This document shows, piece by piece, positions 1 through 6,654 of a stretch of 23,997 nucleotides of DNA. The stretch covers positions 1 through 23,997 of IMG/VR virus record IMGVR_UViG_3300010370_000237; one strand, written 5' to 3'. Made by a program: the position numbers and the translations under genes. The stretch comes from a virus. The first letter of the stretch is position 1, and each line of letters opens with the position of its first letter. The notes under the pieces are model-generated. The model saw only the letters and a list, made by a program, of their open reading frames with translations. It was not told the origin of the DNA and did no database searches.

Positions 1-30
1 AAAAAAACCTGGAGGGGTCTCCAGGCTTTT
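1..30 (-). terminator. Intrinsic terminator after tRNA-Thr
   Basis: Read on the minus strand, a 7-bp stem (CCTGGAG/CTCCAGG, positions 8-14 and 19-25) with a 4-nt loop is followed by seven T residues (positions 7-1). This is a textbook rho-independent terminator. It lies about 20 nt beyond the 3' end of tRNA-Thr and closes the pebS/tRNA transcription unit. On the plus strand the stem is followed only by CTTTT, so termination should work mainly for minus-strand transcription. Confidence 0.85.
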
Positions 31-49
31 GCATCTTCCTTCACACGGA

Positions 50-123
50 AGCCCAAGGTCGGACTTGAACCGACGACCTACGGTTTACAAAACCGTTGCT
101 CTATCCAGCTGAGCTACTCAGGC
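50..123 (-). tRNA. tRNA-Thr (anticodon UGU)
   Basis: The minus strand folds as a complete cloverleaf. The acceptor arms GCCTGAG and CTTGGGC pair with two G-U wobbles. The D arm contains AGCTCAGCTGGATAGAGC, the anticodon stem ACGGT/ACCGT encloses the loop TTTGTAA (anticodon TGT, threonine), and the T arm contains GGTTCAAGTCC. The discriminator base is T and the 3' CCA is not encoded. The first six bases overlap the end of the upstream pebS gene: tRNA nucleotides 4-6 are the TGA stop of that gene. Cyanophages often carry a few tRNAs thought to match codons they use more than the host does. Confidence 0.93.
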
Positions 124-750
124 ATATTCAAAGAGAAATTCGTGTGTATATTTATCACCAAACTCTTTACCAAAATTAGATTGCATAAAACCTGTAACAG
201 GGTCTAATTCTAACATATATTTGTCAAATTTGGCAAATTCTGTAGTATCATCACCTTTTGGTTTTGCATCATTTAGAAGTTTGGCGTAAGTAGAAACATA
301 TTTTTCAAAATCAGGCAAATATTGCTCAACTTCATCCATATGACACTTACGCACAAACACATAACGAGAAAAGTGATTGCCAGCCTCAAAAAAACGAATT
401 TCTTTGGTATTACCAGCATACTCACCCATATTTTCTCTTACAATTTCATGATCGAAATCGTAATGCTCTTTAGGGTGCTGAAAGTCAAAGGTTAAAATGA
501 CTTTATTTTGAAAAAATGCCATTAAATCCATTCCCAGGCATGGCAGGTTACTGCCTGTTTTTGGATAAATGATATTATTGTAAATATGAGAGTTACCGTT
601 AGCGATGTTAGTAACTCTTGCTTTTTTCACATATTCACCCTCAAAGAGGATAGAATCCATAACTATCTCTTTATGAGTATGAGTTTCACTGTATGTTTTG
701 TTTAGGTCCAGATAATCAAACAGCATTTCATGGTATTTGCCCCAAAACAT
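118..750 (-). CDS. pebS: Phycoerythrobilin synthase PebS (ferredoxin-dependent bilin reductase)
   Basis: This 210-aa protein belongs to the ferredoxin-dependent bilin reductases, which reduce biliverdin IXalpha to open-chain phycobilins. It resembles cyanophage PebS, which makes the whole four-electron reduction to phycoerythrobilin. The central block with YPKTG, GMDLM and FDFQHP, then FFEAGNHFS and the late ELDPVTGFM, are hallmarks. The two aspartates proposed as catalytic in PebS correspond to D75 (in GMDLM) and D183 (in ELDPV); both are present. It is slightly shorter than the 233-aa P-SSM2 enzyme as I recall it, lacking part of the variable N-terminus. A GAGG Shine-Dalgarno about 8 nt before the ATG supports the start. 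Its stop codon lies inside the tRNA-Thr gene. Assignment to the family is secure. PebS is favoured over PebA or PcyX from sequence recall, not from enzyme data. Confidence 0.85.
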   Translation of the reverse strand: MFWGKYHEMLFDYLDLNKTYSETHTHKEIVMDSILFEGEYVKKARVTNIANGNSHIYNNIIYPKTGSNLPCLGMDLMAFFQNKVILTFDFQHPKEHYDFDHEIVRENMGEYAGNTKEIRFFEAGNHFSRYVFVRKCHMDEVEQYLPDFEKYVSTYAKLLNDAKPKGDDTTEFAKFDKYMLELDPVTGFMQSNFGKEFGDKYTHEFLFEYA

Positions 751-760
751 AATCGTGTCC

Positions 761-1027
761 TCAGTCGTCTTTAGGAAGTAGCTCTGGATTGTCTATTTCT
801 ACTTCAAACATTAGCGGATGCATTTCTTCCATTATAAGATAATTGGAAATTTTAAACATATCTTCGTCGTCGTAATCACGATGTTGAAGTGCTTCTGTCT
901 GGACAGCAGGGTGGTCTTGTATAATCTGAGGTAATTCGTCAAATGTATAGGGAAGACCTTGGATGAAATACATTCGCACAACTTCTCCCATATAGAAGCA
1001 GTATGCTTGTGTTAGTGTGTATTTCAT
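761..1027 (-). CDS. Hypothetical protein, 88 aa
   Basis: This is a small acidic protein beginning MKYTLTQAYC and ending LLPKDD; I do not recognise its family. The frame stays open further upstream, but that longer reading is the translation of tRNA-Leu(UAA) and is not credible, so the ATG at 1027 is chosen. It lies 33 nt after the tRNA 3' end and 10 nt before pebS, within the same apparent transcription unit. There is no strong Shine-Dalgarno, only a GTGGGA-like stretch. The C-terminal half is rich in Asp, Glu and hydrophobic residues. I see no membrane segment or signal peptide. A role in the early host takeover phase is possible from context only. Confidence 0.7.
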   Translation of the reverse strand: MKYTLTQAYCFYMGEVVRMYFIQGLPYTFDELPQIIQDHPAVQTEALQHRDYDDEDMFKISNYLIMEEMHPLMFEVEIDNPELLPKDD

Positions 1028-1060
1028 TACATTTCCCACTACAATATATTTAGTAGGAAA

Positions 1061-1144
1061 TAGGGCGAGGGAGACTTGAACTCCCACGGGCATAAGCCCA
1101 ACAGATTTTAAGTCTGGTGTGTCTACCGATTCCACCACCGCCCC
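1061..1144 (-). tRNA. tRNA-Leu (anticodon UAA)
   Basis: On the minus strand this 84-nt class II tRNA has acceptor arms GGGGCGG/TCGCCCT and a D arm GTG...CAC containing GAATCGGTAGA. The anticodon loop CTTAAAA (anticodon TAA) sits in the stem CCAGA/TCTGT, whose outermost pair (27-43) is mismatched. The long variable arm is GGGCTTATGCCC and the T arm is GGGAG-TTCAAGT-CTCCC. The discriminator is A, as expected for leucine, and CCA is not encoded. It begins 5 nt after the stop of the 59-aa gene, so tRNA maturation would cut a polycistronic message. Confidence 0.93.
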
Positions 1145-1149
1145 AAAAA

Positions 1150-1329
1150 TTACCGACAAATAATAGTATCGGTTTTTAGTAGTTTTCTACACTTATCTAG
1201 TAGGTCAAAGAATTCATTAATTGTGGAGCATTTAAGGACAATAGTGGAATTGTCCTCTCCACGAATGATTATCTTCTTATTATACAGGTCCGTTGTGATT
1301 TTGTCAATCACTTGCTCGTTAGAAATCAC
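1150..1329 (-). CDS. Hypothetical protein, 59 aa, GTG start
   Basis: This small frame starts with GTG and is easy to miss because it is short and has no ATG. It begins VISNEQVIDK and ends TDTIICR. The GTG overlaps the TGA stop of the upstream 75-aa gene as GTGA, a classic translational-coupling arrangement, and its TAA lies just before tRNA-Leu. The composition is plausible for a real protein, mixed alpha/beta with a basic C-terminal part and two cysteines. No family is recognised. The perfect fit between its two neighbours is the main evidence that it is real. Confidence 0.65.
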   Translation of the reverse strand: MISNEQVIDKITTDLYNKKIIIRGEDNSTIVLKCSTINEFFDLLDKCRKLLKTDTIICR

Positions 1330-1553
1330 TTTTCTGCCAAACGAGGAAGGAACATGTAACCAATCTCATCACCGTCATCAGCACTACCCCATTCCCAGAA
1401 TTCTTGGGCGAGAGCCATAATATCTTCTTGACGGTCTTCTTTGTCAAGAGCATCAAAACGAGATTCTACATATTCAAGGATACTATCGATGGTTTCTTGT
1501 ACTTGGTCAGATTCAACTTCTTGAATTTGACCGTCATCACCGTAGTTGAGCAT
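1326..1553 (-). CDS. Hypothetical acidic protein, 75 aa
   Basis: This is a small, strongly acidic protein beginning MLNYGDDGQI and ending LPRLAEK, with no recognised family. The frame is open further upstream to 1610, but that longer version would run through the -10 and -35 boxes of the promoter at 1582-1610. The ATG at 1553 is preceded by AGGAGA about 8 nt upstream and is the better start. It is the first gene of the unit leading to pebS and overlaps the next gene by 4 nt (GTGA). Acidic proteins of this size directly behind strong early promoters in T4-like phages often act on host machinery; nothing in the sequence proves that here. Confidence 0.75.
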   Translation of the reverse strand: MLNYGDDGQIQEVESDQVQETIDSILEYVESRFDALDKEDRQEDIMALAQEFWEWGSADDGDEIGYMFLPRLAEK

Positions 1554-1581
1554 TTGGAGTGTCTCCTCTGTGTATGTATGT

Positions 1582-1610
1582 AGTATAGCAGGGTTGGAGG
1601 GGGTTGTCAA
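1582..1610 (-). promoter_or_regulatory. Sigma70-type promoter P1 of the pebS/tRNA unit
   Basis: On the minus strand TTGACA (1610-1605), a 17-nt spacer and TATACT (1587-1582) form a near-consensus host-sigma promoter. It lies about 30 nt before the 75-aa gene and its AGGAG Shine-Dalgarno. Strong -35/-10 promoters of this kind are early promoters in T4-like phages. Confidence 0.8.
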
Positions 1611-1662
1611 GAGCTCTTAAGAATCTCTTAGGGACTCGTCCCCTTCAACCGAGCACATCGTT

Positions 1663-1691
1663 ATTGTAGCAGGATGGCAGGGGTGTGTCAA
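1663..1691 (-). promoter_or_regulatory. Sigma70-type promoter P2, tandem copy
   Basis: A second minus-strand promoter, TTGACA (1691-1686), 17-nt spacer, TACAAT (1668-1663), lies 81 nt upstream of P1. Its spacer resembles that of P1: both are C-rich and end in CCTGC. The two promoters look like duplicates. Between them is a short GGGAC/GTCCC palindrome at about 1631-1642. From 1692 to 1774, up to the end of the structural module, I see AT-rich runs and no clear terminator. Confidence 0.72.
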
Positions 1692-1774
1692 GAGGGGGCT
1701 CGACTTTTTTAAGCAATTTTTTGCCGAGATTTTTTTTGCGACCTTTTGGTAATTACAGGTCAATTTTGGATTTT

Positions 1775-3490
1775 CTAATTTAGTCTGATTGGTTGTCCTT
1801 TTAACACTAATGATGATCCATCAATAGTAATGATTCCTGGCGCGGTCATATCAATCTTACCTTGTGACTTGATCGTAATGTCACCTGGGCTTTCAATTTG
1901 GACACCAGTTTGTGACTTACTTGCAACTAAACCAGTGACATTTGCAATGTTTGCTCCCGTAACATTAAATGTATTTGCTCCAAGAATTTTAGTGGTAAGA
2001 GCGCCAGCGACCGTAACCGTACTAGCACCATTAATTCTAGAAAGCATTCCAGATGGATTAAATGCAAGGAAATTTTGAGATGCTGCAGGGGAAGCACCAA
2101 TTCCCATACCAACTTGCAAACTACCAAGTATAGATGCCGCACCTTTTGTTGTTTTCATAGCAACACCACCAGTTGCAGAATCAAATCCAGATCCAGGAGC
2201 GAATGCAGCAACAACATCTGGGGTAGCACCTGGAATTCCAATACCAGCGCCTGCAATAGTTTTACCAATTAACGATGCTTCTTTCATCGCTGTAGTTAAT
2301 ACACTACCAGTGTATGATTTAATATTGATGTCTCCTGGGTTGCCACTAAAAGTTGTTGCTCTCCCAGCTCCTGCCAAAATACCAATCAATCCCGTTTCAG
2401 TTACAACGGCATAATCACCAATTTTAGAAACTTTAGTTACAAAATCACCATTATCAACTTCGATTTTCATCGCAGTATCTTTAGGAGTATTGTTTTTATT
2501 AGCAGAGATAACTAATGCTTCCTGCTGAGCAACTCCCCAAACTGGAGGCACGGCTGGACCAGTTGGATTAACTACATTACCTTGTGCTTCAATACGCATC
2601 TTTTGACCAGCTTGAATGTAAACATTTCCACTAGTTGCGATAACTTTATCACCCGAAGCTCTTTCCGATACTGTTGCCATAGAAGATCCAGATTCAGATA
2701 TCTTTGCAGCACCTGCTTTCTCATTTACTTGAGATGCAGTAGTAGTAGCAACATTTGAATCGTTGATAAATTTACCTGCTTTAATTGTTACCTCTCCACC
2801 ACCTGATGCAGGCAATTCAAATCCAAATAAACCTGCAGCTGCTTTAGCAAACACTTCACTTGCATCAAAACCTGATAGAATATTAACTGCCTTGGTAGCA
2901 TTTAAAGTTAAAGTTTCCGCTGCATTAAATACAATATTCTTTCCACTAAAATGAATGTCGCCATCCGTGCATTCTAAATCTATACCACCGTTATTTACAA
3001 GAATAGAAAATGCTGGATATCTTTTTTCAGATACAGATTGATCGCTGGAATTGCTGATGGGATTCTCTTCATCATGTTTGCCACTGGTGTTAATATTGAT
3101 TGATAAAGAAGTGCCGACATTAATTCGTGTGTTTGACTGAGACTCAACTTCAATTCTTCCACACGTCAAATCCTCTGCTACTGGACTCGTTGCTTTGATT
3201 CTTACTGTCCCCTTTTCATCTACCGCAATAGTAGATCCAGTTGTAGTAATGGTGCCGAAACTACTATCGCCATACGGACTTTCAGATGCCCAACATAAAT
3301 TACCTTTCTTAATTTCTACCTCAGATCCTGGAGGTATCATCGATGTTTGACAATCTTCAAGAGGAGCTAGTGCTTTATTCTCGCTCCAATCAGCAGGAGA
3401 TAAAGCAAGTGCAGTGCCATCTTGAAATGCCTCTGCAGGAAGAGGAGTAGCACCAGGATTGCCATAATTTACATTACTATATTGACTCAT
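1775..3490 (-). CDS. Virion structural protein, spike-like, 571 aa
   Basis: This is the last gene of the late tail module, 11 nt after the gp5-like gene, with a good AAGGAG Shine-Dalgarno. The protein is rich in Gly, Ala, Ser, Thr and Val. Much of it alternates short beta-prone stretches such as DITIKSQGKIDMTAPG and IITIDGSSLVLKGQ. That pattern resembles the triple-stranded beta-helix or VgrG-type tip of contractile tails, where in T4 the C-terminus of gp5 forms the needle. The first 110 residues (with PPGSEVEIKKGNLCWAS) may form a separate attachment domain. There is no signal peptide or catalytic motif. A spike or baseplate-decorating protein is the best inference from composition and position; no specific T4 homologue is recognised. 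Confidence 0.6.
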   Translation of the reverse strand: MSQYSNVNYGNPGATPLPAEAFQDGTALALSPADWSENKALAPLEDCQTSMIPPGSEVEIKKGNLCWASESPYGDSSFGTITTTGSTIAVDEKGTVRIKATSPVAEDLTCGRIEVESQSNTRINVGTSLSININTSGKHDEENPISNSSDQSVSEKRYPAFSILVNNGGIDLECTDGDIHFSGKNIVFNAAETLTLNATKAVNILSGFDASEVFAKAAAGLFGFELPASGGGEVTIKAGKFINDSNVATTTASQVNEKAGAAKISESGSSMATVSERASGDKVIATSGNVYIQAGQKMRIEAQGNVVNPTGPAVPPVWGVAQQEALVISANKNNTPKDTAMKIEVDNGDFVTKVSKIGDYAVVTETGLIGILAGAGRATTFSGNPGDINIKSYTGSVLTTAMKEASLIGKTIAGAGIGIPGATPDVVAAFAPGSGFDSATGGVAMKTTKGAASILGSLQVGMGIGASPAASQNFLAFNPSGMLSRINGASTVTVAGALTTKILGANTFNVTGANIANVTGLVASKSQTGVQIESPGDITIKSQGKIDMTAPGIITIDGSSLVLKGQPIRLN

Positions 3491-3501
3491 TTATCTTCTC
3501 C

Positions 3502-6438
3502 TTATGGGCAATCAATGTATTCACCAACAGGAGTTGGTCCAACAACTTCTGCGATTTCTCTCACATCTTGTCTATCTAGGCAAGCAATGTTTGCGATTGC
3601 GACAGCGCCAACACCTCTAGAGACAGGAATAATTTTAATTAAAGGATTGTCTGTAAATGTTTTTGACTTATTTTTTACTTTGATATCAACTAATACACCA
3701 TTGGCAATGACTGCTTCAGCAACATCCAACTCACCATCAACAAATACAGCAGGTGGCACATCGTAACCGAATCCTGGTTTAATAATAGTAAAACCTGTTA
3801 TAATACAGTCTAGATTTTCTGGTGGATTTGGAGGATAACCTCTGCCAGGTCTTACCACTTTAATCTCAGAAACATATCCTTCGTCATCCAATACAGCAAC
3901 CGCAGAAGCACCATATCCTCTACCATTACCTTGAATATAAATTGCTGGAGCTGCTAAGTATCTTGTGCCTGGCGAGCAGATACCAATGCTAACAATCTGT
4001 CCTGTGCTAGACACAACTGGAGGACATGCAATGGGTGGCACAGGAGTTGGAGATGTAGGTGGTGGTGTGGGTGGAGTTACAGGGTTGCCTTCGATTACAA
4101 ATTGTGTTGCTGCTCCACCATTTTGCAATGCGACATAAACCAATTCATCTTCAGAAAAACTAACTGTATCACTAACTGTTACCTGTGTAGTAGCTATATT
4201 ATCTACTACTGTAAATGTTCCCGTCAAAGTATTGCTAACAAAATCAGATAACTGTAGATTAAATCCAAACATAAAGTAATTTAATCTGGTGCCATTCGAT
4301 ATGCCAGTAGTAGTTAAAGTGAAAGTAACAATAGATCCAGGTCTAGCAACCACAGGACTAGCTTGTAAATCATAACTAACTCCTGGTCCAGATGGCAATG
4401 AAGTGGTGGAATATAATGCCGTTGAGTTTCCTACTATTTTTATTGTATAATCTGCCAGTGCTGTTGTATTTTCATTTGAATATCTTATCCTACGCACTGA
4501 TGAAATATTAGTGGAAACATTAATATCCGTAACAAATTTAATCAAACCATAAGAAGTAGAAAAATAATCTTCTCTTGGTCTATCTACTATCGAAGATGAA
4601 TTAATAAAAATATAACCAACATCAGATATTACTTCTTCTGGATCGTGTCCAGATGCTCTACACACACATCGATATCCATCACCATCATATGATGAAACCA
4701 ACGAGGATAGTGTTATATTATCAGATGTTTCTCCACTAATATCCAAATAAGAAATACCATCAGTAGATTTTTGCCATTGATAATTAATCGTAGATCCATT
4801 AGAGCTAGAAGCAACTACTCTAAATGTATAAGACTCTCCAACATTTTTAGTTGCACTTTGCGGATCTAATAAAATAGTTAGTGTGGGAACATCAGCAACT
4901 GGTGGGACTGTAGTAGAAGGTGTTGTCGTGGATGGTGTTGTTGTTGGAGTTTTATCTGGAATGCCGCCAGTTATTGCTACATTTAATTCAGGATTTACTG
5001 GAGCTAAAGCGTCTTCACACTGAGCAACAGCAGGAGATGGTTTAGTATCTTTAGCAATAGCAGACAGTAAAGCATCTAAATCATCTGCCAAGCCTTTCGC
5101 TTTTGTTTTTGGTCCTTCCCCACAATCTTTGATAACTTTCTTACACTTCTCTGGAAGTCCAGCACATGTAATACCAAGAAAACTCATAATCTCAGAAATT
5201 GTGCCGAAAATTTTATTCAATGGTGCCGCTACTCCCTGTAAAATATTAAGTAACGGTGCCATGATAGAATTAATGGCATTGGTGATGAAATTCTGTAGAG
5301 ATGACATCAAAGAATTAACCATTGCTTCGATGCCACACAAAGCTTCTGACCAAAACTTATCCACTAATCCCATAACAAAATCTGTTAGGAATTTAAGGAT
5401 TCTGTCATACAAATCTTCAATTTGGCAACCAATCTTCGCTAATTGATCCGTTAAAAACTTTTGAATTTTGTCAAGAAGTTTCTCTGGTTTCTTAGGATCA
5501 TATGGTGGTTTAGCATCCTTTGGTTTTCCTTTATCAGATATCAAACTCAGTAAAGCATTGATAAGATATTGTACACCTTGCTGCACAAGATTGTATAGTT
5601 TTCCTTTCAACCAACTATAACTTTGAAAGATAATTGCCATTATCTTTTGCACATAACCCATAACAAAAGACTCTGCTTCCCTAGCGTATCCAGTAACCTT
5701 ACTAACAAGCAAACTTCCAACCTGTCCACCAGATTGTGAGATTGCTTTAAACATTTCTGATAGAACAATTTCTATCATCGATGCAGTCTTTCCTGTTGGG
5801 CAATCTGCTTGAGAAATGATAGTGCATTTAACTGCTGCCTCATTCATTGCACTACCAGGACACTGGGAGTATGCAACAGCAGGCGGTTGTCCTACGGCAT
5901 TTTCTGGATTGTTTGCAGTACCAGGAGGTTGCTGAGCAGTAGCGTATTGCCCTGCTGCCGCTGCTTTAACGTCTGGTTTAGTTAGAGGCACCACTGAATG
6001 TGGAGGACCAGCTACAGGACCAGGAGCAAAGTTTTTAAATGCTCTACATCCTTCTGGGTTTGCTTTTAAAAATGGAGCAAGTGCTGGGTCATCTTCCCCC
6101 CTAGCATTTCTTATTGTGCCAATACTTCCTAGGATATATGGTTGCTGAGCCATATCGGAATCCATAAAGAATCCGATAACCCAATCACCCCATTTTAATT
6201 TTGTTGTTACGCCACCTGCAGCACTAAAAGGAGTAGTGGTTGGAGCTACGGTATTTGCCCAAGGCAAAGCATCGCTACCAGCACTCTCGCAATCAGCAAG
6301 ATGATGCCCTACAATTCTAACCTTAAAACGATTAGAGTTTTTATCATTTTCGTCAGTCTTTTCAATCTGACCAACCCACCAATGGAAACCATCTTTACCT
6401 ACAAAATTAGTAGGTCTGCCGTAACTTTCAAATGCCAT
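3502..6438 (-). CDS. 5: gp5-like baseplate hub protein with OB fold, no visible lysozyme domain
   Basis: The N-terminal 110 or so residues match the OB-fold of T4 gp5: HWWVGQIEK, then FKVRIVGHH, LPWANTVAPTT and GDWVIGFFMDSD followed by PYILGSIGTIRN. In T4 this domain seats gp5 on the gp27 trimer at the centre of the baseplate. The rest differs. Residues about 235-437 are a long series of amphipathic or hydrophobic helices. Residues about 490-520 are a Thr/Pro linker. Residues about 520-610 resemble an Ig-like domain (YTFRVVASSS, YQWQKSTDG, YRCVCRA). Residues about 816-970 hold GxGY..PP repeats. I see no T4-lysozyme-type active site. At 978 aa it is much longer than the 575 aa of T4 gp5. It is preceded by the 70-aa gene (2-nt gap) and the gp27-like gene. 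Confidence 0.8.
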   Translation of the reverse strand: MAFESYGRPTNFVGKDGFHWWVGQIEKTDENDKNSNRFKVRIVGHHLADCESAGSDALPWANTVAPTTTPFSAAGGVTTKLKWGDWVIGFFMDSDMAQQPYILGSIGTIRNARGEDDPALAPFLKANPEGCRAFKNFAPGPVAGPPHSVVPLTKPDVKAAAAGQYATAQQPPGTANNPENAVGQPPAVAYSQCPGSAMNEAAVKCTIISQADCPTGKTASMIEIVLSEMFKAISQSGGQVGSLLVSKVTGYAREAESFVMGYVQKIMAIIFQSYSWLKGKLYNLVQQGVQYLINALLSLISDKGKPKDAKPPYDPKKPEKLLDKIQKFLTDQLAKIGCQIEDLYDRILKFLTDFVMGLVDKFWSEALCGIEAMVNSLMSSLQNFITNAINSIMAPLLNILQGVAAPLNKIFGTISEIMSFLGITCAGLPEKCKKVIKDCGEGPKTKAKGLADDLDALLSAIAKDTKPSPAVAQCEDALAPVNPELNVAITGGIPDKTPTTTPSTTTPSTTVPPVADVPTLTILLDPQSATKNVGESYTFRVVASSSNGSTINYQWQKSTDGISYLDISGETSDNITLSSLVSSYDGDGYRCVCRASGHDPEEVISDVGYIFINSSSIVDRPREDYFSTSYGLIKFVTDINVSTNISSVRRIRYSNENTTALADYTIKIVGNSTALYSTTSLPSGPGVSYDLQASPVVARPGSIVTFTLTTTGISNGTRLNYFMFGFNLQLSDFVSNTLTGTFTVVDNIATTQVTVSDTVSFSEDELVYVALQNGGAATQFVIEGNPVTPPTPPPTSPTPVPPIACPPVVSSTGQIVSIGICSPGTRYLAAPAIYIQGNGRGYGASAVAVLDDEGYVSEIKVVRPGRGYPPNPPENLDCIITGFTIIKPGFGYDVPPAVFVDGELDVAEAVIANGVLVDIKVKNKSKTFTDNPLIKIIPVSRGVGAVAIANIACLDRQDVREIAEVVGPTPVGEYIDCP

Positions 6439-6440
6439 AA

Positions 6441-6653
6441 TCAGTCTTCATAAATTCTACACTCTAAAGCACTTGGATTTGCATCACAGAATAATTCTAG
6501 TGGCGTTGGATCGTGATCATCTTCTGGATGTCTTTCTTGATACCTTTCTAAAGCTTCTAACTCTTCCTCAGCATGTCTTCTTGATTGTGAAGATGCCATG
6601 GCATCTTCGGCAATTCTCCTATCATGCTCAATATGTTTATTAATGTTTTCCAT
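6441..6653 (-). CDS. Hypothetical protein, 70 aa
   Basis: This small charged protein has an alpha-helical, Glu/Arg-rich first half and a distinct C-terminus, LELFCDANPSALECRIYED, with two cysteines spaced ten apart. It sits between the gp27-like gene (1-nt gap) and the gp5-like gene (2-nt gap), so it is made together with the hub proteins. I do not recognise the family. The helical character and lack of a histidine/cysteine zinc pattern argue against a PAAR-type spike tip such as T4 gp5.4. An assembly helper or small hub component is a contextual guess only. Confidence 0.65.
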   Translation of the reverse strand: MENINKHIEHDRRIAEDAMASSQSRRHAEEELEALERYQERHPEDDHDPTPLELFCDANPSALECRIYED

Positions 6654-6654
6654 A

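Noticed and set aside
50-123. tRNA-Thr as a phage integration (att) site
   Set aside because: It is a complete phage-encoded tRNA in a lytic T4-like genome; no integrase or partial tRNA repeat is seen in the window.
1028-1159. N-terminal extension of the 88-aa gene
   Set aside because: It is the translation of tRNA-Leu(UAA) and has no ribosome site; the ATG at 1027 is the sensible start.
1554-1610. Longer start of the 75-aa gene at 1610
   Set aside because: It would cover the -35 and -10 boxes of the promoter; the ATG at 1553 has a good AGGAG.
6441-6653. 70-aa protein as a PAAR-type spike tip (T4 gp5.4)
   Set aside because: It is predicted helical, lacks the beta-rich pattern and the zinc-binding histidines expected of PAAR proteins.
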